DNA of 64,000 nucleotides. Origin: Alphaproteobacteria bacterium. GTDB taxonomy: Bacteria > Pseudomonadota > Alphaproteobacteria > Micropepsales > Micropepsaceae. Where the stretch lies: contig JAGWJY010000004.1 of the NCBI GenBank assembly GCA_028865545.1, positions 47,126-111,125 on the forward strand. Direction: 5' to 3'. Each line of letters begins with the position of its first letter. The first letter of the stretch is position 1. The translations under genes were made by a program, and so were the position numbers. Below the pieces are notes generated by a model. That model had not been told where the DNA came from and made no database searches. It saw nothing but the letters and a program-made list of their open reading frames with translations. This document shows positions 49,339-57,669 of this stretch, one piece after another.

Positions 49339-49603
49339 GGATGCTCCCTGGTCAAAAAACGAACGCTGATCGTTGATGAGGCGTGAGTGTGAGGGCAGGG
49401 CGTAGGGCCCTTAAAACCGGAGATCTGCAAAGTGCACCGACGCACCGTGATCTTTCCCCCATCGTGAGCGAATCACGAGAACATGTTCAGAATAACAGAA
49501 CTGCCAAAATCGAAATCGTATTTTTTGATGACAGCGATACGAACTGGTGCGGCGTGGCGATCGGCGTCAGAATGCTCGCCGACACGTCGAAAGGAATTGA
49601 GCG

Positions 49604-50134
49604 ATGCCGATCTACGCGCTGGAAGGCGTTGCGCCGGAGTTTCCCGCCGACGGCGAATATTGGGTGGCTCCGACGGCCGTTCTCATCGGCCGCGTCAAGC
49701 TGATGAAGAACGCCAGCGTATGGTTCGGCGCGGTGCTGCGCGGCGACAACGACTGGATCACGATCGGCGAAAATTCCAATGTGCAGGACAACTCGATCGT
49801 TCACACCGATCCCGGCCAGCCGGTGCAGGTGGGGGCGAACGTCACAGTCGGCCACAATGTGATTCTGCATTCGACGATCGTCGGCGACAACTCGCTGATC
49901 GGCATGGGCTCGACGCTGCTCAACCGCTCGCGCATCGGCACGAACTGCATCGTCGGCGCCAACACGCTCATTCCGGAAGGCAAGGAATTCGCCGACGGCT
50001 CATTGATCGTCGGCAGTCCCGGCCGCGTGGTACGGCCGTTGACGGATGCGGAGCTGCTTCGGCTGCAGATGTCGGCCGACATCTATGTCGCGAATTACCG
50101 GCGCTTCCGCGATAAGTTGGTGCCGGTCGGCTGA
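49604..50134 (+). CDS. Gamma-carbonic anhydrase family protein (YrdA-like)
   Basis: 176 residues from ATG at 49604, with AAGGA about nine bases upstream. Left-handed beta-helix hexapeptide repeats run through most of it: PTAVLIGRVKLMKNASVWFGAVLRGDNDWITIGENSNVQDNSIVHTD, then TVGHNVILHSTIVGDNSLIGMGSTLLNRSRIGTNCIVGANTLIPEGKEF. Three His residues (VHTD, GHNV, LHST) sit where the metal ligands of this family lie. Activity as carbonic anhydrase is unproven for many members. It abuts the convergent DUF4339 gene with no gap. Confidence 0.92.
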   Translation: MPIYALEGVAPEFPADGEYWVAPTAVLIGRVKLMKNASVWFGAVLRGDNDWITIGENSNVQDNSIVHTDPGQPVQVGANVTVGHNVILHSTIVGDNSLIGMGSTLLNRSRIGTNCIVGANTLIPEGKEFADGSLIVGSPGRVVRPLTDAELLRLQMSADIYVANYRRFRDKLVPVG

Positions 50135-50707
50135 TCAGCCGGCGGCGCGCTGCGCCGACGGATCGGGAACCTTCTGCCAGATGCGGCGGATGCGGCTGTC
50201 GGCTTCCGGCCCGAAGTTGAACCAGGCGGCCTTGTTGTGCGTGGCGTCGGCGATGAACAGCGTATCGAGCTTGCCGAGCTTCTGCACCAGGGCGTTGCGG
50301 ACGGCGGTGATCGGCATGTCGCTGGTCACGACCCAGGCCTGCGGCATGATCGAATAGGCGGGGCCGAAATTGAAGATCTCTTCTTCCAGACCGGAAATCG
50401 AACGCGACTTCATGTCCGCCACGATGATGTAATGCGTGCGCTCGGCCGGCGCTTCATCGTCCTTGCGGCCGAAGTTCTGCGACGTCGCGTCTCCGTCGGC
50501 GGTGAAAAAAGCGGGGCGCGCCGGCGCCGGACGGAACAGCTTGGCCAGTTCGCCGTCGGCCGATGCGGCCTGGTACTGATCCTGGCCCTCGCGGGCGACC
50601 AGCGAATGCGGCGCCAACCGCCCCTCGGCGGCAAAGGCGCGCATCTGCGGCTCCGTATAAGGGCCGTAGCTTCGCCCGTTTACGCTTATGGTCCAGGTGT
50701 CGGACAT
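50135..50707 (-). CDS. DUF4339 (GYF_2-like) domain protein
   Basis: 190 residues. The N-terminal ~55 residues follow the GYF_2/DUF4339 pattern: WTISVNGRSYGPYTEPQMRAFAAEGRLAPHSLVAREGQDQYQAAS, an adaptor-like fold. The C-terminal ~110 residues (THYIIVADMKSRSISGLEEEIFNFGPAYSIMPQAWVVTSDMPITAVRNALVQKLGKLDTLFIADATHNKAAWFNFGPE) resemble a small ferredoxin-like unit seen in toxin- or CRISPR-Cas2-like proteins, but I cannot claim homology. No membrane helix. Function unknown. Confidence 0.75.
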   Translation of the reverse strand: MSDTWTISVNGRSYGPYTEPQMRAFAAEGRLAPHSLVAREGQDQYQAASADGELAKLFRPAPARPAFFTADGDATSQNFGRKDDEAPAERTHYIIVADMKSRSISGLEEEIFNFGPAYSIMPQAWVVTSDMPITAVRNALVQKLGKLDTLFIADATHNKAAWFNFGPEADSRIRRIWQKVPDPSAQRAAG

Positions 50708-50876
50708 CGCGGCTCGAAATTCAGTGGCCAGTCATCAGCCTAGAATTGAATGATTACTTAACTCTTTCCGAAAGAACGGCTGCCGGGGCTTGGCCTGCCG
50801 GAACGCCGGCTGCCCGGTGGTCTTCTCGCCGACGGGTTTACGGCCGTTAACCGAATTGCCCTGCCGCACGCGGCCG

Positions 50877-50915
50877 GAAAAGAAAAGACCTCCGGCGCGT
50901 CACCGGCCGGAGGTC
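50877..50915 (-). terminator. Rho-independent terminator of the glycine-zipper gene
   Basis: A perfect 10-bp stem, GACCTCCGGC (50887-50896) against GCCGGAGGTC (50906-50915), has a 9-base loop. On the minus strand it is followed by TTTTCTTTTC and lies 20 bp after the stop at 50936. Confidence 0.85.
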
Positions 50916-50935
50916 TCCATTCTCTTCAACGCAAG

Positions 50936-51574
50936 CTAGTCGAAACGCCAGTTGCCGTCTCTCTGCCGGCACGCGGTACCGGACCGGGTATAGCTGCGGC
51001 CGCCGGCATAGGTCGTCGTGCTGAACGAGCGGCAGACATAGCCGTCACGGTCGAATTGCCGCTCCGGCGTGAAATAGCCGTAGTCGTCGCCATGACGCCA
51101 GTCGTAACGATGACCGATGTCGCCATCGAGGCCTTCCGCATAGACGCGCATGGCGTAAGGATGGTCCTGACACGGCATGTCGCGGCTGACCGCGTTGCCG
51201 AACAGGCCGCCCAGAATTGCGCCGCCGACCACCGCCCCGCCATTGCCGTGGCTTGCGGCGCTGCCGATCAGGCCGCCGGCCAGTGCGCCGAACAAGGTGC
51301 CGGCGACGTTGTTGCTGCGCTGGCAATTGTCTTCATAAGCGCCCTGTTGGTAGTCGCGCGGCGGCGGACCGTTGTCGTAGCCCTGGTCGGGGCCGTCTGG
51401 ACGCCGGTCGTTGTAGCGGACGTAATGGCCATCGCGGTCGTAATAGCCGTCATGGTCGTACTGGCTGTAATAACCGTACGGGTCGGGCTGGGGGCCCCCG
51501 TAGGGCTGCGCAGAGGCCGCCGTCGCACCGAATACCAGTGCAACCGCCGTGGCCGCCAAAAACAATTTCCTCAT
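50936..51574 (-). CDS. Glycine-zipper envelope protein (17 kDa surface antigen type)
   Basis: 212 residues from ATG at 51574 with AGGAG before it. Signal peptide MRKLFLAATAVALVFGATAASA, then a Tyr/Asp/Gly-rich stretch (about 24-70), then a glycine zipper NVAGTLFGALAGGLIGSAASHGNGGAVVGGAILGGLFGNAVSRDM (about 88-132) that would form two close-packed membrane or outer-membrane hairpin helices. The C-terminal part is aromatic- and Arg-rich with two Cys (CRSFSTT and CRQRDGNW). Proteins of this design are common envelope components in alphaproteobacteria. A clear terminator follows. Confidence 0.85.
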   Translation of the reverse strand: MRKLFLAATAVALVFGATAASAQPYGGPQPDPYGYYSQYDHDGYYDRDGHYVRYNDRRPDGPDQGYDNGPPPRDYQQGAYEDNCQRSNNVAGTLFGALAGGLIGSAASHGNGGAVVGGAILGGLFGNAVSRDMPCQDHPYAMRVYAEGLDGDIGHRYDWRHGDDYGYFTPERQFDRDGYVCRSFSTTTYAGGRSYTRSGTACRQRDGNWRFD

Positions 51575-51677
51575 CAACCTCTCCTTTGTCGCTTGCCGAC
51601 GGGTAAACCGTGAAGACAGCTTCGCCTTCTTAGGCTGAACGCGTCCTGAACGGAATAAGGCGGGATTGGGGCGCGGA

Positions 51678-52493
51678 TTAAAGTTTTGTGGCAATGATTT
51701 GGAGGACGCCCGGCGTGATGACGAGGGCGTCCGGATCGGCCTGGTAACGATCGAGGAGGGCGGCGATTTCTTTGCCTTCCGCGGCGCTGATGTCGCCGTC
51801 CCGTTCCATCACAGGAAGGTACTCACGCGCGAAGCCCATCGGCCAGCTGGCGTTGAAATCGTTCATGCGGGCGGCAAAGACGACGGGGCGCACGGACTCG
51901 ATTGCGAAGCCGGCCTCCGGCAACAGACGGGGCAGGGCCAGCCCCACGTCGCTTTCGCCTCCGGAAGCGCGCCACTTGGCGATGATCTTCGCGACATAGG
52001 CCTCGAACGCCGGCGCGCGCGGCGCCAGATGCCAGGACGCATAGTCGTAATATTCCTGGAGGATGAGTTTTCCGCCCGGCTTGAGCGCGCGCGCAACCCC
52101 GCGCAACACCTTGGCGGGATCGTTGATGAAAGCGAGCACCCAGCGGCACCAGGCGCGGTCCGCCACGGCGTGCGGCCATTCGTATTCCAGAAGGTCGGCT
52201 TCCACCGCCGCGATGTTGGCGAGGCCGCGCGCTTCGGCGAAGGCCGACAGTGCCGCCAGAAAGCGGCGCGAGCGCTCGAGCGCGATCACCTTGCCGTCGC
52301 GGCCGACGATCTGCGCGAGATCGAGCGTCGCGTGACCGGGCCCGGCGCCGATATCCAGCACGGTCTGCCCGACGGTGACGCCGCCTTGCCGCCACAGATC
52401 GAGCACGCTTGCCCGCCAGACACGATGCTGCACGCCCAGCCGTTCGATTTCGGCGTCATGGGTTCCGATGACGTAGGATTTTTCTTCGCGCAT
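51678..52493 (-). CDS. Class I SAM-dependent methyltransferase
   Basis: 271 residues from ATG at 52493 (MREEKSYVIGTHDAEIERLGVQHRVWR), the N-terminus usual for this family; ATGs at 52517 and 52532 would extend it. Motif I is TVLDIGAGPGHATLDLAQIVG (about 45-65), the acidic ribose-binding residue is in VIALERSRRF, and EADLLEYEWP and LKPGGKLILQEYYDYASW follow. The substrate is unknown. A perfect hairpin palindrome (52504-52519) overlaps the alternative start. It follows the DUF4019 gene on the same strand. Confidence 0.85.
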   Translation of the reverse strand: MREEKSYVIGTHDAEIERLGVQHRVWRASVLDLWRQGGVTVGQTVLDIGAGPGHATLDLAQIVGRDGKVIALERSRRFLAALSAFAEARGLANIAAVEADLLEYEWPHAVADRAWCRWVLAFINDPAKVLRGVARALKPGGKLILQEYYDYASWHLAPRAPAFEAYVAKIIAKWRASGGESDVGLALPRLLPEAGFAIESVRPVVFAARMNDFNASWPMGFAREYLPVMERDGDISAAEGKEIAALLDRYQADPDALVITPGVLQIIATKL

Positions 52494-52503
52494 GGCGGCA
52501 GGT

Positions 52504-52519
52504 GTATGCGAAAGCATAC
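52504..52519. repeat. Palindrome GTATGC-GAAA-GCATAC
   Basis: Perfect 6-bp arms around four bases, directly upstream of the methyltransferase start chosen here and overlapping its alternative ATG at 52517. It may affect which start is used, or serve as an operator. Confidence 0.4.
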
Positions 52520-52558
52520 GGCCGCTAGCCACCCGTTTCTTGCGGTCGGTAGCGCTGG

Positions 52559-52963
52559 TTACTTTATGAAGTAACCGGCCGCCTTCCAGCTTCCGCCATC
52601 CATCATCATCGTGACGGTCTCAACCGCGTCGGCTTTGTTTGCGAATTTCGAATGAAATTGAACGACCACATACTGGCCGTCGGGAGCGCCGGGCAGTGTA
52701 TTCGCAGGTGTCGCCTTCGCCACCGCGCGAGAGATCAGCGCGCCAAGCGGTCCCCGGGCTGCCTTTGCCGCTGTTGCCCATTGGGCCTGTGTGACATGAT
52801 CCTGGAAAAGCGCGCAGGTCTCGCTCCAGCTTTGAGCGTAATTGCCCGCATCGACCAATGCGAGCCAAGCCTTGGCGCTGTCGGTAGCTTGCGCAGCGGT
52901 ATCCGCGGCCACAGCCGATGCTGGCAGTAGCAGTGCGAAAAAGATGGCGATGAACAGCTTCAT
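52559..52963 (-). CDS. DUF4019 domain protein, secreted
   Basis: 134 residues. Signal peptide MKLFIAIFFALLLPASAVAA, then SAKAWLALVDAGNYAQSWSETCALFQDHVTQAQWATAAKAARGPLGALISR and VVQFHSKFANKADAVETVTMMMDGGSWKAAGYFIK, the pattern of DUF4019, a small periplasmic domain of unknown role with an SnoaL/NTF2-like feel. AAGGAG lies eight bases before the ATG. It lies just downstream of the displaced copy of the sdhA tail. Confidence 0.85.
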   Translation of the reverse strand: MKLFIAIFFALLLPASAVAADTAAQATDSAKAWLALVDAGNYAQSWSETCALFQDHVTQAQWATAAKAARGPLGALISRAVAKATPANTLPGAPDGQYVVVQFHSKFANKADAVETVTMMMDGGSWKAAGYFIK

Positions 52964-53012
52964 GAGAATGCTCCTTCGTCAGCCGAAGAAGGCCGGAGGC
53001 TGTTTCCGGTTT

Positions 53013-53077
53013 TAATACACCCGCGCTTTCGGCGCAATGTACTCCACGTCGTTCGACAGCGTGTAGCTGTGCACCGG
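53013..53077 (-). repeat. Displaced copy of the 65-bp 3' end of sdhA
   Basis: 65 bp that match the sdhA 3' end (55491-55555) with four mismatches, in the same orientation. On the minus strand it still encodes [19 protein letters not shown] and a stop, against [19 protein letters not shown] in sdhA. It joins directly to the truncated relE. The match ends sharply on both sides. Confidence 0.93.
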
Positions 53078-53180
53078 CGACGCGCGCGTCCATGAAGTCG
53101 AGGATGCGGCGGGCCGTCGGCTTATCGAGTTTGCGTAGCTGCTTCCTGGCGGTGGCAGTGTAGCTAATCGTCCAGGCCAA
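53078..53180 (-). pseudogene. RelE-family toxin, truncated to its first ~34 codons
   Basis: Reads AWTISYTATARKQLRKLDKP then TARRILDFMDARV from a TTG at 53180, the usual start of RelE/ParE toxins (TARKQLRKLDKPTARRIL). The gene then runs into the sdhA-tail copy, out of frame with both the toxin and sdhA, so the core strands and catalytic residues, about 50 codons, are missing. Its start overlaps the end of the antitoxin gene by 17 bp, the normal relBE arrangement. It cannot make an active toxin. Confidence 0.85.
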
Positions 53181-53391
53181 GGTCGCTTCTCACATCCGCC
53201 GCGGAATAGATCTGTTCTTCTCCCTTGCGGACGCGTTCCACCGTTGCGGCGGCGAGGTAATAGTCTTCCAGATCGTCCATGCCCCTCTGAACCAGCTCGC
53301 GCAGGTAATAGGCTTTGGTCCGGCCGGTGCGCCGGGCCAGCACGTCGAGGCGTTTTTCCATAGTGGCTTCGAGGCGGACGGAGGTGGCCAT
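53164..53391 (-). CDS. RelB-like ribbon-helix-helix antitoxin (orphan)
   Basis: 75 residues from ATG at 53391. The N-terminal half ATSVRLEATMEKRLDVLARRTGRTKAYYLRELVQRGMDDLEDYYLA is a ribbon-helix-helix DNA-binding unit; the rest (AAATVERVRKGEEQIYSAADVRSDLGLDD) is the toxin-binding tail typical of RelB antitoxins. It overlaps the start of a truncated relE. A 16-bp palindrome 18 bp upstream is its likely autoregulatory operator. With the toxin gone it may persist as a repressor, or neutralise related RelE toxins elsewhere. Confidence 0.88.
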   Translation of the reverse strand: MATSVRLEATMEKRLDVLARRTGRTKAYYLRELVQRGMDDLEDYYLAAATVERVRKGEEQIYSAADVRSDLGLDD

Positions 53392-53408
53392 GGAGAGAAC
53401 CTTGATGA

Positions 53409-53424
53409 TGAATACGAGTATTCA
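53409..53424. promoter_or_regulatory. Palindromic operator of the antitoxin gene
   Basis: TGAATACGAGTATTCA: 7-bp arms around GA, 18 bp upstream of the antitoxin ATG in an AT-rich stretch. Position and symmetry fit binding by a ribbon-helix-helix dimer. Confidence 0.6.
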
Positions 53425-53566
53425 ATGTATTTACGGAGAGGCAATTTGCCAATGAGGGCGCAAAATCGTCCAGGCAAGGAACGCAGCATGTCCGATCCCA
53501 CGTCGCTGATCGGAAAGATCGAGGCCATGCCGGTGTCGGCAGATTGCCTCCACCGGCACGCCCCAT

Positions 53567-54457
53567 TTAGCGCGCGAAGTAGTTCGGCTGGCCGATGTCG
53601 GCGATGAGGCCGATCTCTTTCGGTTTCCATCTCAGCCATTGTTGCGTCAAAGCGCTGGAGGCCGGCATGTCGAGTCCGGCGAACATCGCAAACGGTCCGA
53701 AATAGTCGCCGGCTTCTTCCGGCTTTATCGAGACCACGGGCACGTTCAAAGCGCGGCCAATCACGTCGACGATTTGACGCATGGGCACGCCTTCTTCGCC
53801 AACGGCATGATAGATTCCCTCGACCGCGCCTTTCTCCAGCGCGAGCCGGTAGAGACGCGCAACATCCAATCTGTGGCCCGCCGCCCAGCGCTGACTGCCG
53901 TCGCCGATATAAGCGGCGGCGCCTTTCTGGCGTGCAACTTCGACCAGATGGGTAATCAGGCCGGCCTTGCCCTCGGCGCCATGCACTTGCGGCAGACGCA
54001 TCGCCATCGCGCGCACGCCGCGCTTCGCATAGGCCAGACCGGCCTGTTCCGACACGCGTGGAATGCGCGGGCTGGTGTCGCGCCGCATCTCTTCGGTGAT
54101 CATCACGTTCGGTGCGATGAGGCCCGTTCCGGAGGTGACGATGAAGGGCTTGTCCGTGCCTTCCAGCACATCGCCCATTGCCTCGATGGCGCGCTTGTCG
54201 ATCTGGCTGTTCTCCGCGAATTTCGAGAAGTCGTGGATGAAGGCGAGATGAATCGTGCCGTCGGTCTCCTTGGCGCCCTTGCGCAGACTGTCGAGATCTT
54301 CGAGCGAACCGCGATGCACTTCCGCGCCCATTTTCTGGAGCGCCTCGGCATTGGCGTCGGAGCGGGCGAGGCCGAGAACCTGATGGCCGTTTGCGATCAG
54401 CGCCGCCGTCGTGGCCTTGCCGATGAAGCCGGCGGCGCCTGTTACGAATACACGCAT
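53567..54457 (-). CDS. NAD-dependent epimerase/dehydratase (atypical SDR)
   Basis: 296 residues from ATG at 54457, with GGAGAAAG upstream. The Rossmann motif VFVTGAAGFIGKATTAALIANGHQVLGLARSD (GxxGxxG) opens it. IHLAFIHDFSKFAENSQIDKRAIEAMGDVLEGTDKPFIVTSGTG and IGDGSQRWAAGHRLDVARLYRLALEKGAVEGIYHAVGEEGVPMRQI are typical of a group of small SDR-like proteins of unknown substrate that often sit beside a divergent HTH regulator. Here that regulator is the MmyB-like gene, 79 bp away, probably controlling both. Confidence 0.85.
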   Translation of the reverse strand: MRVFVTGAAGFIGKATTAALIANGHQVLGLARSDANAEALQKMGAEVHRGSLEDLDSLRKGAKETDGTIHLAFIHDFSKFAENSQIDKRAIEAMGDVLEGTDKPFIVTSGTGLIAPNVMITEEMRRDTSPRIPRVSEQAGLAYAKRGVRAMAMRLPQVHGAEGKAGLITHLVEVARQKGAAAYIGDGSQRWAAGHRLDVARLYRLALEKGAVEGIYHAVGEEGVPMRQIVDVIGRALNVPVVSIKPEEAGDYFGPFAMFAGLDMPASSALTQQWLRWKPKEIGLIADIGQPNYFAR

Positions 54458-54522
54458 GGTCTTTCTCCGGACTTGGATGAGGACCACAGATAGGGCATGT
54501 TCTATGCGGGTAAAGTAGTGAT

Positions 54523-54538
54523 ATTATACTGGTATAAT
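54523..54538. promoter_or_regulatory. 16-bp palindrome over the regulator start codon
   Basis: ATTATACTGGTATAAT, 7-bp arms around TG; the last two bases are the first two of the regulator ATG at 54537. It lies in the shared promoter region of the divergent epimerase and MmyB-like regulator, so autoregulation is likely. Confidence 0.55.
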
Positions 54539-55376
54539 GAGTAACAGGATGCCGGCCGCGGACGATAATCGACTTGGAACTTATCTGAAGGATCGCCGCG
54601 CGAAACTCGATCCGGCAGCCTTCGGCCTTCCGCTGACGCGGCGGCGAACGCCGGGGCTTCGGCGCGAAGAAGTGGCCCAACGCGCGAACGTCAGCGCCAC
54701 CTGGTATACCTGGCTGGAGCAGGGACGCGGCGGCGCGCCATCCGCCGATGTGCTGGATCGAATCTCGCGCGCCATGATGATGACGGATGCCGAGCGCGAG
54801 CATCTGTTTCTGCTCGGTCTGGGCCGCCCGCCCGAAGTCCGCTATCGCGCGCCCGAAGGGATCACGCCGCGTTTGCAGCGCCTGCTCGACACGCTGGAAT
54901 ACAGTCCCGCTTTTATCCGAACGGCCACATGGGACGTGATTGCGTGGAACAGGGCCGCAGCCGCGGTCTTGACCGATTACAGCACGCTCCCGGAAGGGCA
55001 ACGCAACGTGCTGCGTCTGATATTCCGCGACTCGCGCCTTCGCGCAGCACAGTCCAACTGGCAAAGCGTCGCGCGGTATGTGGTGGCATCGTTCCGCGCG
55101 GATGTGGCGCGCGCCGGCGCGGGGCGCAACGTGCAATCGCTGGTCGATGAGCTGTGCGCGACCAGCCCTGAATTCGCGGCGATGTGGCGTGACAACGATG
55201 TGCAGGCGCATGGCGACGGCACAAAAGTCCTGCATCATCCGATCGCCGGACCCCTCTCGATGGAATTTTCGGCGTTTGCCGTCGACGGCCGGCCCGATCT
55301 CAATATGGTGATCTACAATCCCGCAACGCCCGCGGATGTGGACAAGGTGAGAACATTGCTAAAAGCCCGGCCATGA
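54537..55376 (+). CDS. MmyB-like helix-turn-helix transcriptional regulator
   Basis: 279 residues. The N-terminal HTH (about 12-80): LGTYLKDRRAKLDPAAFGLPLTRRRTPGLRREEVAQRANVSATWYTWLEQGRGGAPSADVLDRISRAMMM, where LRREEVAQRANVS...YTWLEQGR is the family signature. The C-terminal MmyB-type ligand-binding domain has FIRTATWDVIAWNRAAAAVLTDYSTLPEGQRNVLRLIF and HPIAGPLSMEFSAFAVDGRPDLNMVIYNPATP. Such regulators usually control the divergent oxidoreductase next to them, here the SDR. A palindrome overlaps its start codon. It lies between the two copies of the sdhA tail. Confidence 0.92.
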   Translation: MSNRMPAADDNRLGTYLKDRRAKLDPAAFGLPLTRRRTPGLRREEVAQRANVSATWYTWLEQGRGGAPSADVLDRISRAMMMTDAEREHLFLLGLGRPPEVRYRAPEGITPRLQRLLDTLEYSPAFIRTATWDVIAWNRAAAAVLTDYSTLPEGQRNVLRLIFRDSRLRAAQSNWQSVARYVVASFRADVARAGAGRNVQSLVDELCATSPEFAAMWRDNDVQAHGDGTKVLHHPIAGPLSMEFSAFAVDGRPDLNMVIYNPATPADVDKVRTLLKARP

Positions 55377-55489
55377 CGACAAGTCGAGGACCCGTCACCC
55401 GGTTCGACCAAGCGTAGCTTCGCCAACCGCAAGTCGAACCGCCGCCGCCACGCCGGCGCTCGCGGCCCCACAGGGGAGAGGGACGATTC

Positions 55490-57277
55490 TTAGTACACCC
55501 GCGCCTTCGGCGGGATGTACTCCACGTCGTTCGACAGCGTGTAGCTGTGCACCGGGCGGTAATCGAGGCGAACTTCGCCGGTCTTGGCGTCGAGCCAGGA
55601 CAGCGTGTGCTTCATCCAGTTCGCGTCGTCGCGATTGGGATAATCCTCGCGCGCATGGGCGCCGCGGCTTTCCGTGCGGTTGAGCGCGCCGGCGATGGCG
55701 ACGGAGGCCTGCGAGATCAGGTTGTCGTATTCCAGCGTCTCGACCAGATCGGTGTTCCAGATCATGGAGCGATCGGTTACGCCGATATCGCCGATGCCGC
55801 GATAAATCTCGGCGATGCGCGCCTTGCCCTTCGAAAGCGTTTCGCCGGTGCGGAAGACCGCGGCGTCTTCCTGCATCGCCTTCTGCATGGCCAGCCGCAT
55901 GACGGCCGTCGGCGTCTTGCCTTTGGCGTAGCGGAAGCGGTCCAGCCGCGCCAAGGCTTCTTCGCCGGCACTCTTCGGCAGTTCCGGGTGCTTCAGACCG
56001 TTGCTCAGCGACTTGGCGGCCTGCTCGCCGGCGGCCTTGCCGAACACCACCAGATCGATCAGCGAATTGGAGCCGAGGCGGTTGGCGCCGTGAACCGACA
56101 CGCAGGCACCTTCGCCGACGGCCATCAGGCCCGGAATGACGGTGTCGGGATTGCCGTCCTTCAGCGTCAGCGCTTCGCCCATGTAGTTCGTCGGAATGCC
56201 GCCCATGTTGTAGTGCACGGTCGGCAGCACGGGGATCGGCTCCTTGGTCACGTCGACGCCCGCGAAGATGCGCGCGCTTTCCTGGATGCCGGGCAGGCGC
56301 TCATGGATGATCTTGGGATCGAGATGCGACAGATGCAGATGGATGTGGTCCCGGTTCGGGCCGACGCCGCGGCCTTCGCGGATCTCGATCGTCATGGCGC
56401 GTGAGACCACATCGCGCGACGCCAGGTCTTTGGCGTGCGGCGCATAGCGTTCCATGAAGCGCTCGCCTTCGGAGTTCGTCAGATAGCCGCCTTCGCCGCG
56501 CACCCCTTCGGTGATCAGCGTGCCGACGCCGTAGATGCCGGTGGGGTGGAACTGGATGAACTCCATGTCCTGCAGGGGCAGGCCGGCGCGCAGCACCATG
56601 CCGTTGCCGTCGCCCGTCTGGGTGTGGGCGCCGGTGCAGGAGAAATAGATGCGGCCATAACCGCCCGTCGCCAGGATCACCTTGTGGGCGCGGAAGCGGT
56701 GGATCGTGCCGTCGTCGAGGCACCAGGCCATCAACCCGCACACCGCGCCATCTTCGACAATGAGATCGAGCGCGAAATATTCGACGAAGAAGTTCACCTC
56801 ATGCTTCACGCACTGGCCGTACAGCGTATGCAGCATGGCGTGGCCGGTGCGGTCCGCCGCGGCGCAAGTGCGCTGGGCGATGCCTTCGCCGTAATGGCTG
56901 GTCATGCCGCCGAAGGCGCGCTGATAGATCTTGCCGTCTTCCGTGCGCGAGAAGGGCACGCCGAAATGTTCCAGCTCGTAGACGGCTTCCGGGGCGTTGC
57001 GGCAGAGATATTCGATGGCATCCTGATCGCCCAGCCAGTCCGATCCCTTCACGGTGTCGTACATGTGCCAGCGCCAGTCGTCCTCGCCCATATTGCCGAG
57101 CGACGCCGCGACGCCGCCTTGCGCGGCCACGGTGTGGCTGCGGGTGGGAAAGACTTTCGTGACGCAGGCGGTCTTCAGGCCGGCGCGCGCGCATTCCAGC
57201 GTGGCGCGCAGTCCCGCGCCCCCCGCGCCGACAACGACGACATCGAAGGTATGGTCGGTGATTGCATAAGCGGTCAT
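55490..57277 (-). CDS. sdhA: Succinate dehydrogenase flavoprotein subunit
   Basis: 595 residues from ATG at 57277. Oxidises succinate to fumarate at a covalently bound [25 protein letters not shown] binds [22 protein letters not shown] carries the flavin-linked His, and [27 protein letters not shown] and [18 protein letters not shown] belong to the active site. The C-terminus [19 protein letters not shown] is complete. It follows sdhD by 14 bp. The iron-sulfur subunit gene sdhB, which normally comes next, is absent: a convergent regulator lies there instead, and the last 65 bp are duplicated at 53013-53077. Confidence 0.98.
   Translation of the reverse strand: MTAYAITDHTFDVVVVGAGGAGLRATLECARAGLKTACVTKVFPTRSHTVAAQGGVAASLGNMGEDDWRWHMYDTVKGSDWLGDQDAIEYLCRNAPEAVYELEHFGVPFSRTEDGKIYQRAFGGMTSHYGEGIAQRTCAAADRTGHAMLHTLYGQCVKHEVNFFVEYFALDLIVEDGAVCGLMAWCLDDGTIHRFRAHKVILATGGYGRIYFSCTGAHTQTGDGNGMVLRAGLPLQDMEFIQFHPTGIYGVGTLITEGVRGEGGYLTNSEGERFMERYAPHAKDLASRDVVSRAMTIEIREGRGVGPNRDHIHLHLSHLDPKIIHERLPGIQESARIFAGVDVTKEPIPVLPTVHYNMGGIPTNYMGEALTLKDGNPDTVIPGLMAVGEGACVSVHGANRLGSNSLIDLVVFGKAAGEQAAKSLSNGLKHPELPKSAGEEALARLDRFRYAKGKTPTAVMRLAMQKAMQEDAAVFRTGETLSKGKARIAEIYRGIGDIGVTDRSMIWNTDLVETLEYDNLISQASVAIAGALNRTESRGAHAREDYPNRDDANWMKHTLSWLDAKTGEVRLDYRPVHSYTLSNDVEYIPPKARVY
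55491..55555 (-). repeat. sdhA 3' end, native copy of the 65-bp direct repeat
   Basis: The last ~22 codons of sdhA, matched by 53013-53077 with four mismatches in 65 and in the same orientation. The two copies bracket about 2.4 kb holding relB, the relE remnant, the epimerase and the MmyB-like regulator. Confidence 0.93.
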
Positions 57278-57291
57278 TTCAAGTTCCGAAA

Positions 57292-57669
57292 TCAGAGCGC
57301 GATTCTGAGGAGCGCAACGACACACGCCGCCGCGACCATGAACGCGAAACCGTGGTTGAGCACCATCAGGATCAGTTTGAAACCTTCATGGGGAACGTAG
57401 TCCAGGATCACTTCCTGCAGACCGAGCGCCATGTGGTACAGCGAGATCAGCACGAAGGTGCCCATCAGCACGGCGTTCAACGGATCGGCCAGGAAATAGA
57501 GGACGGAAGCCTCGTGCGCGCCGACCAGGCCGAGCGCGGATATCGCGAACCAGACGGTGAGCGGGATCAAGGCAACGGCCGAGACGCGCTGACGCCAGAA
57601 ATGTTTGACGCCGGAATGCGCCGAGCCCAGACCTTCCACTTTGTGCAGCGGTGTCTCGAGACTGCTCAT
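57292..57669 (-). CDS. sdhD: Succinate dehydrogenase hydrophobic membrane anchor subunit
   Basis: 125 residues from ATG at 57669. Three membrane helices (about 28-50, 60-82 and 98-122). [29 protein letters not shown] opens it; the quinone/heme region is [22 protein letters not shown], with the heme-type His and the conserved Asp-Tyr pair. With SdhC it anchors SdhAB and passes electrons to ubiquinone. Its ATG overlaps the sdhC stop (ATGA) and sdhA follows by 14 bp. Confidence 0.95.
   Translation of the reverse strand: MSSLETPLHKVEGLGSAHSGVKHFWRQRVSAVALIPLTVWFAISALGLVGAHEASVLYFLADPLNAVLMGTFVLISLYHMALGLQEVILDYVPHEGFKLILMVLNHGFAFMVAAACVVALLRIAL

Noticed and set aside
49479..49493. GAAC-ATGTTCA-GAAT, resembling a LexA box, with the palindrome GAACATGTTC inside it, in the phoH / carbonic anhydrase gap.
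   Set aside because: It has one mismatch, neither flanking gene is a known SOS gene, and it lies more than 100 bp from either start. Not enough to call a site.
53488..53607. Small plus-strand ORF (MSDPTSLIGKIEAMPVSADC...) with AAGGA before its ATG, between relB and the epimerase.
   Set aside because: After ~25 codons it runs into the epimerase 3' end and becomes Arg/Ser-rich shadow sequence. It might be the start of a gene cut by rearrangement, but I recognise no family.
55466..55490. GGGGAGAGGG also occurs near 63905, suggesting a dispersed intergenic repeat.
   Set aside because: Only ten bases are shared and the flanks differ. Purine-rich strings of this kind are common in high-GC intergenic DNA.
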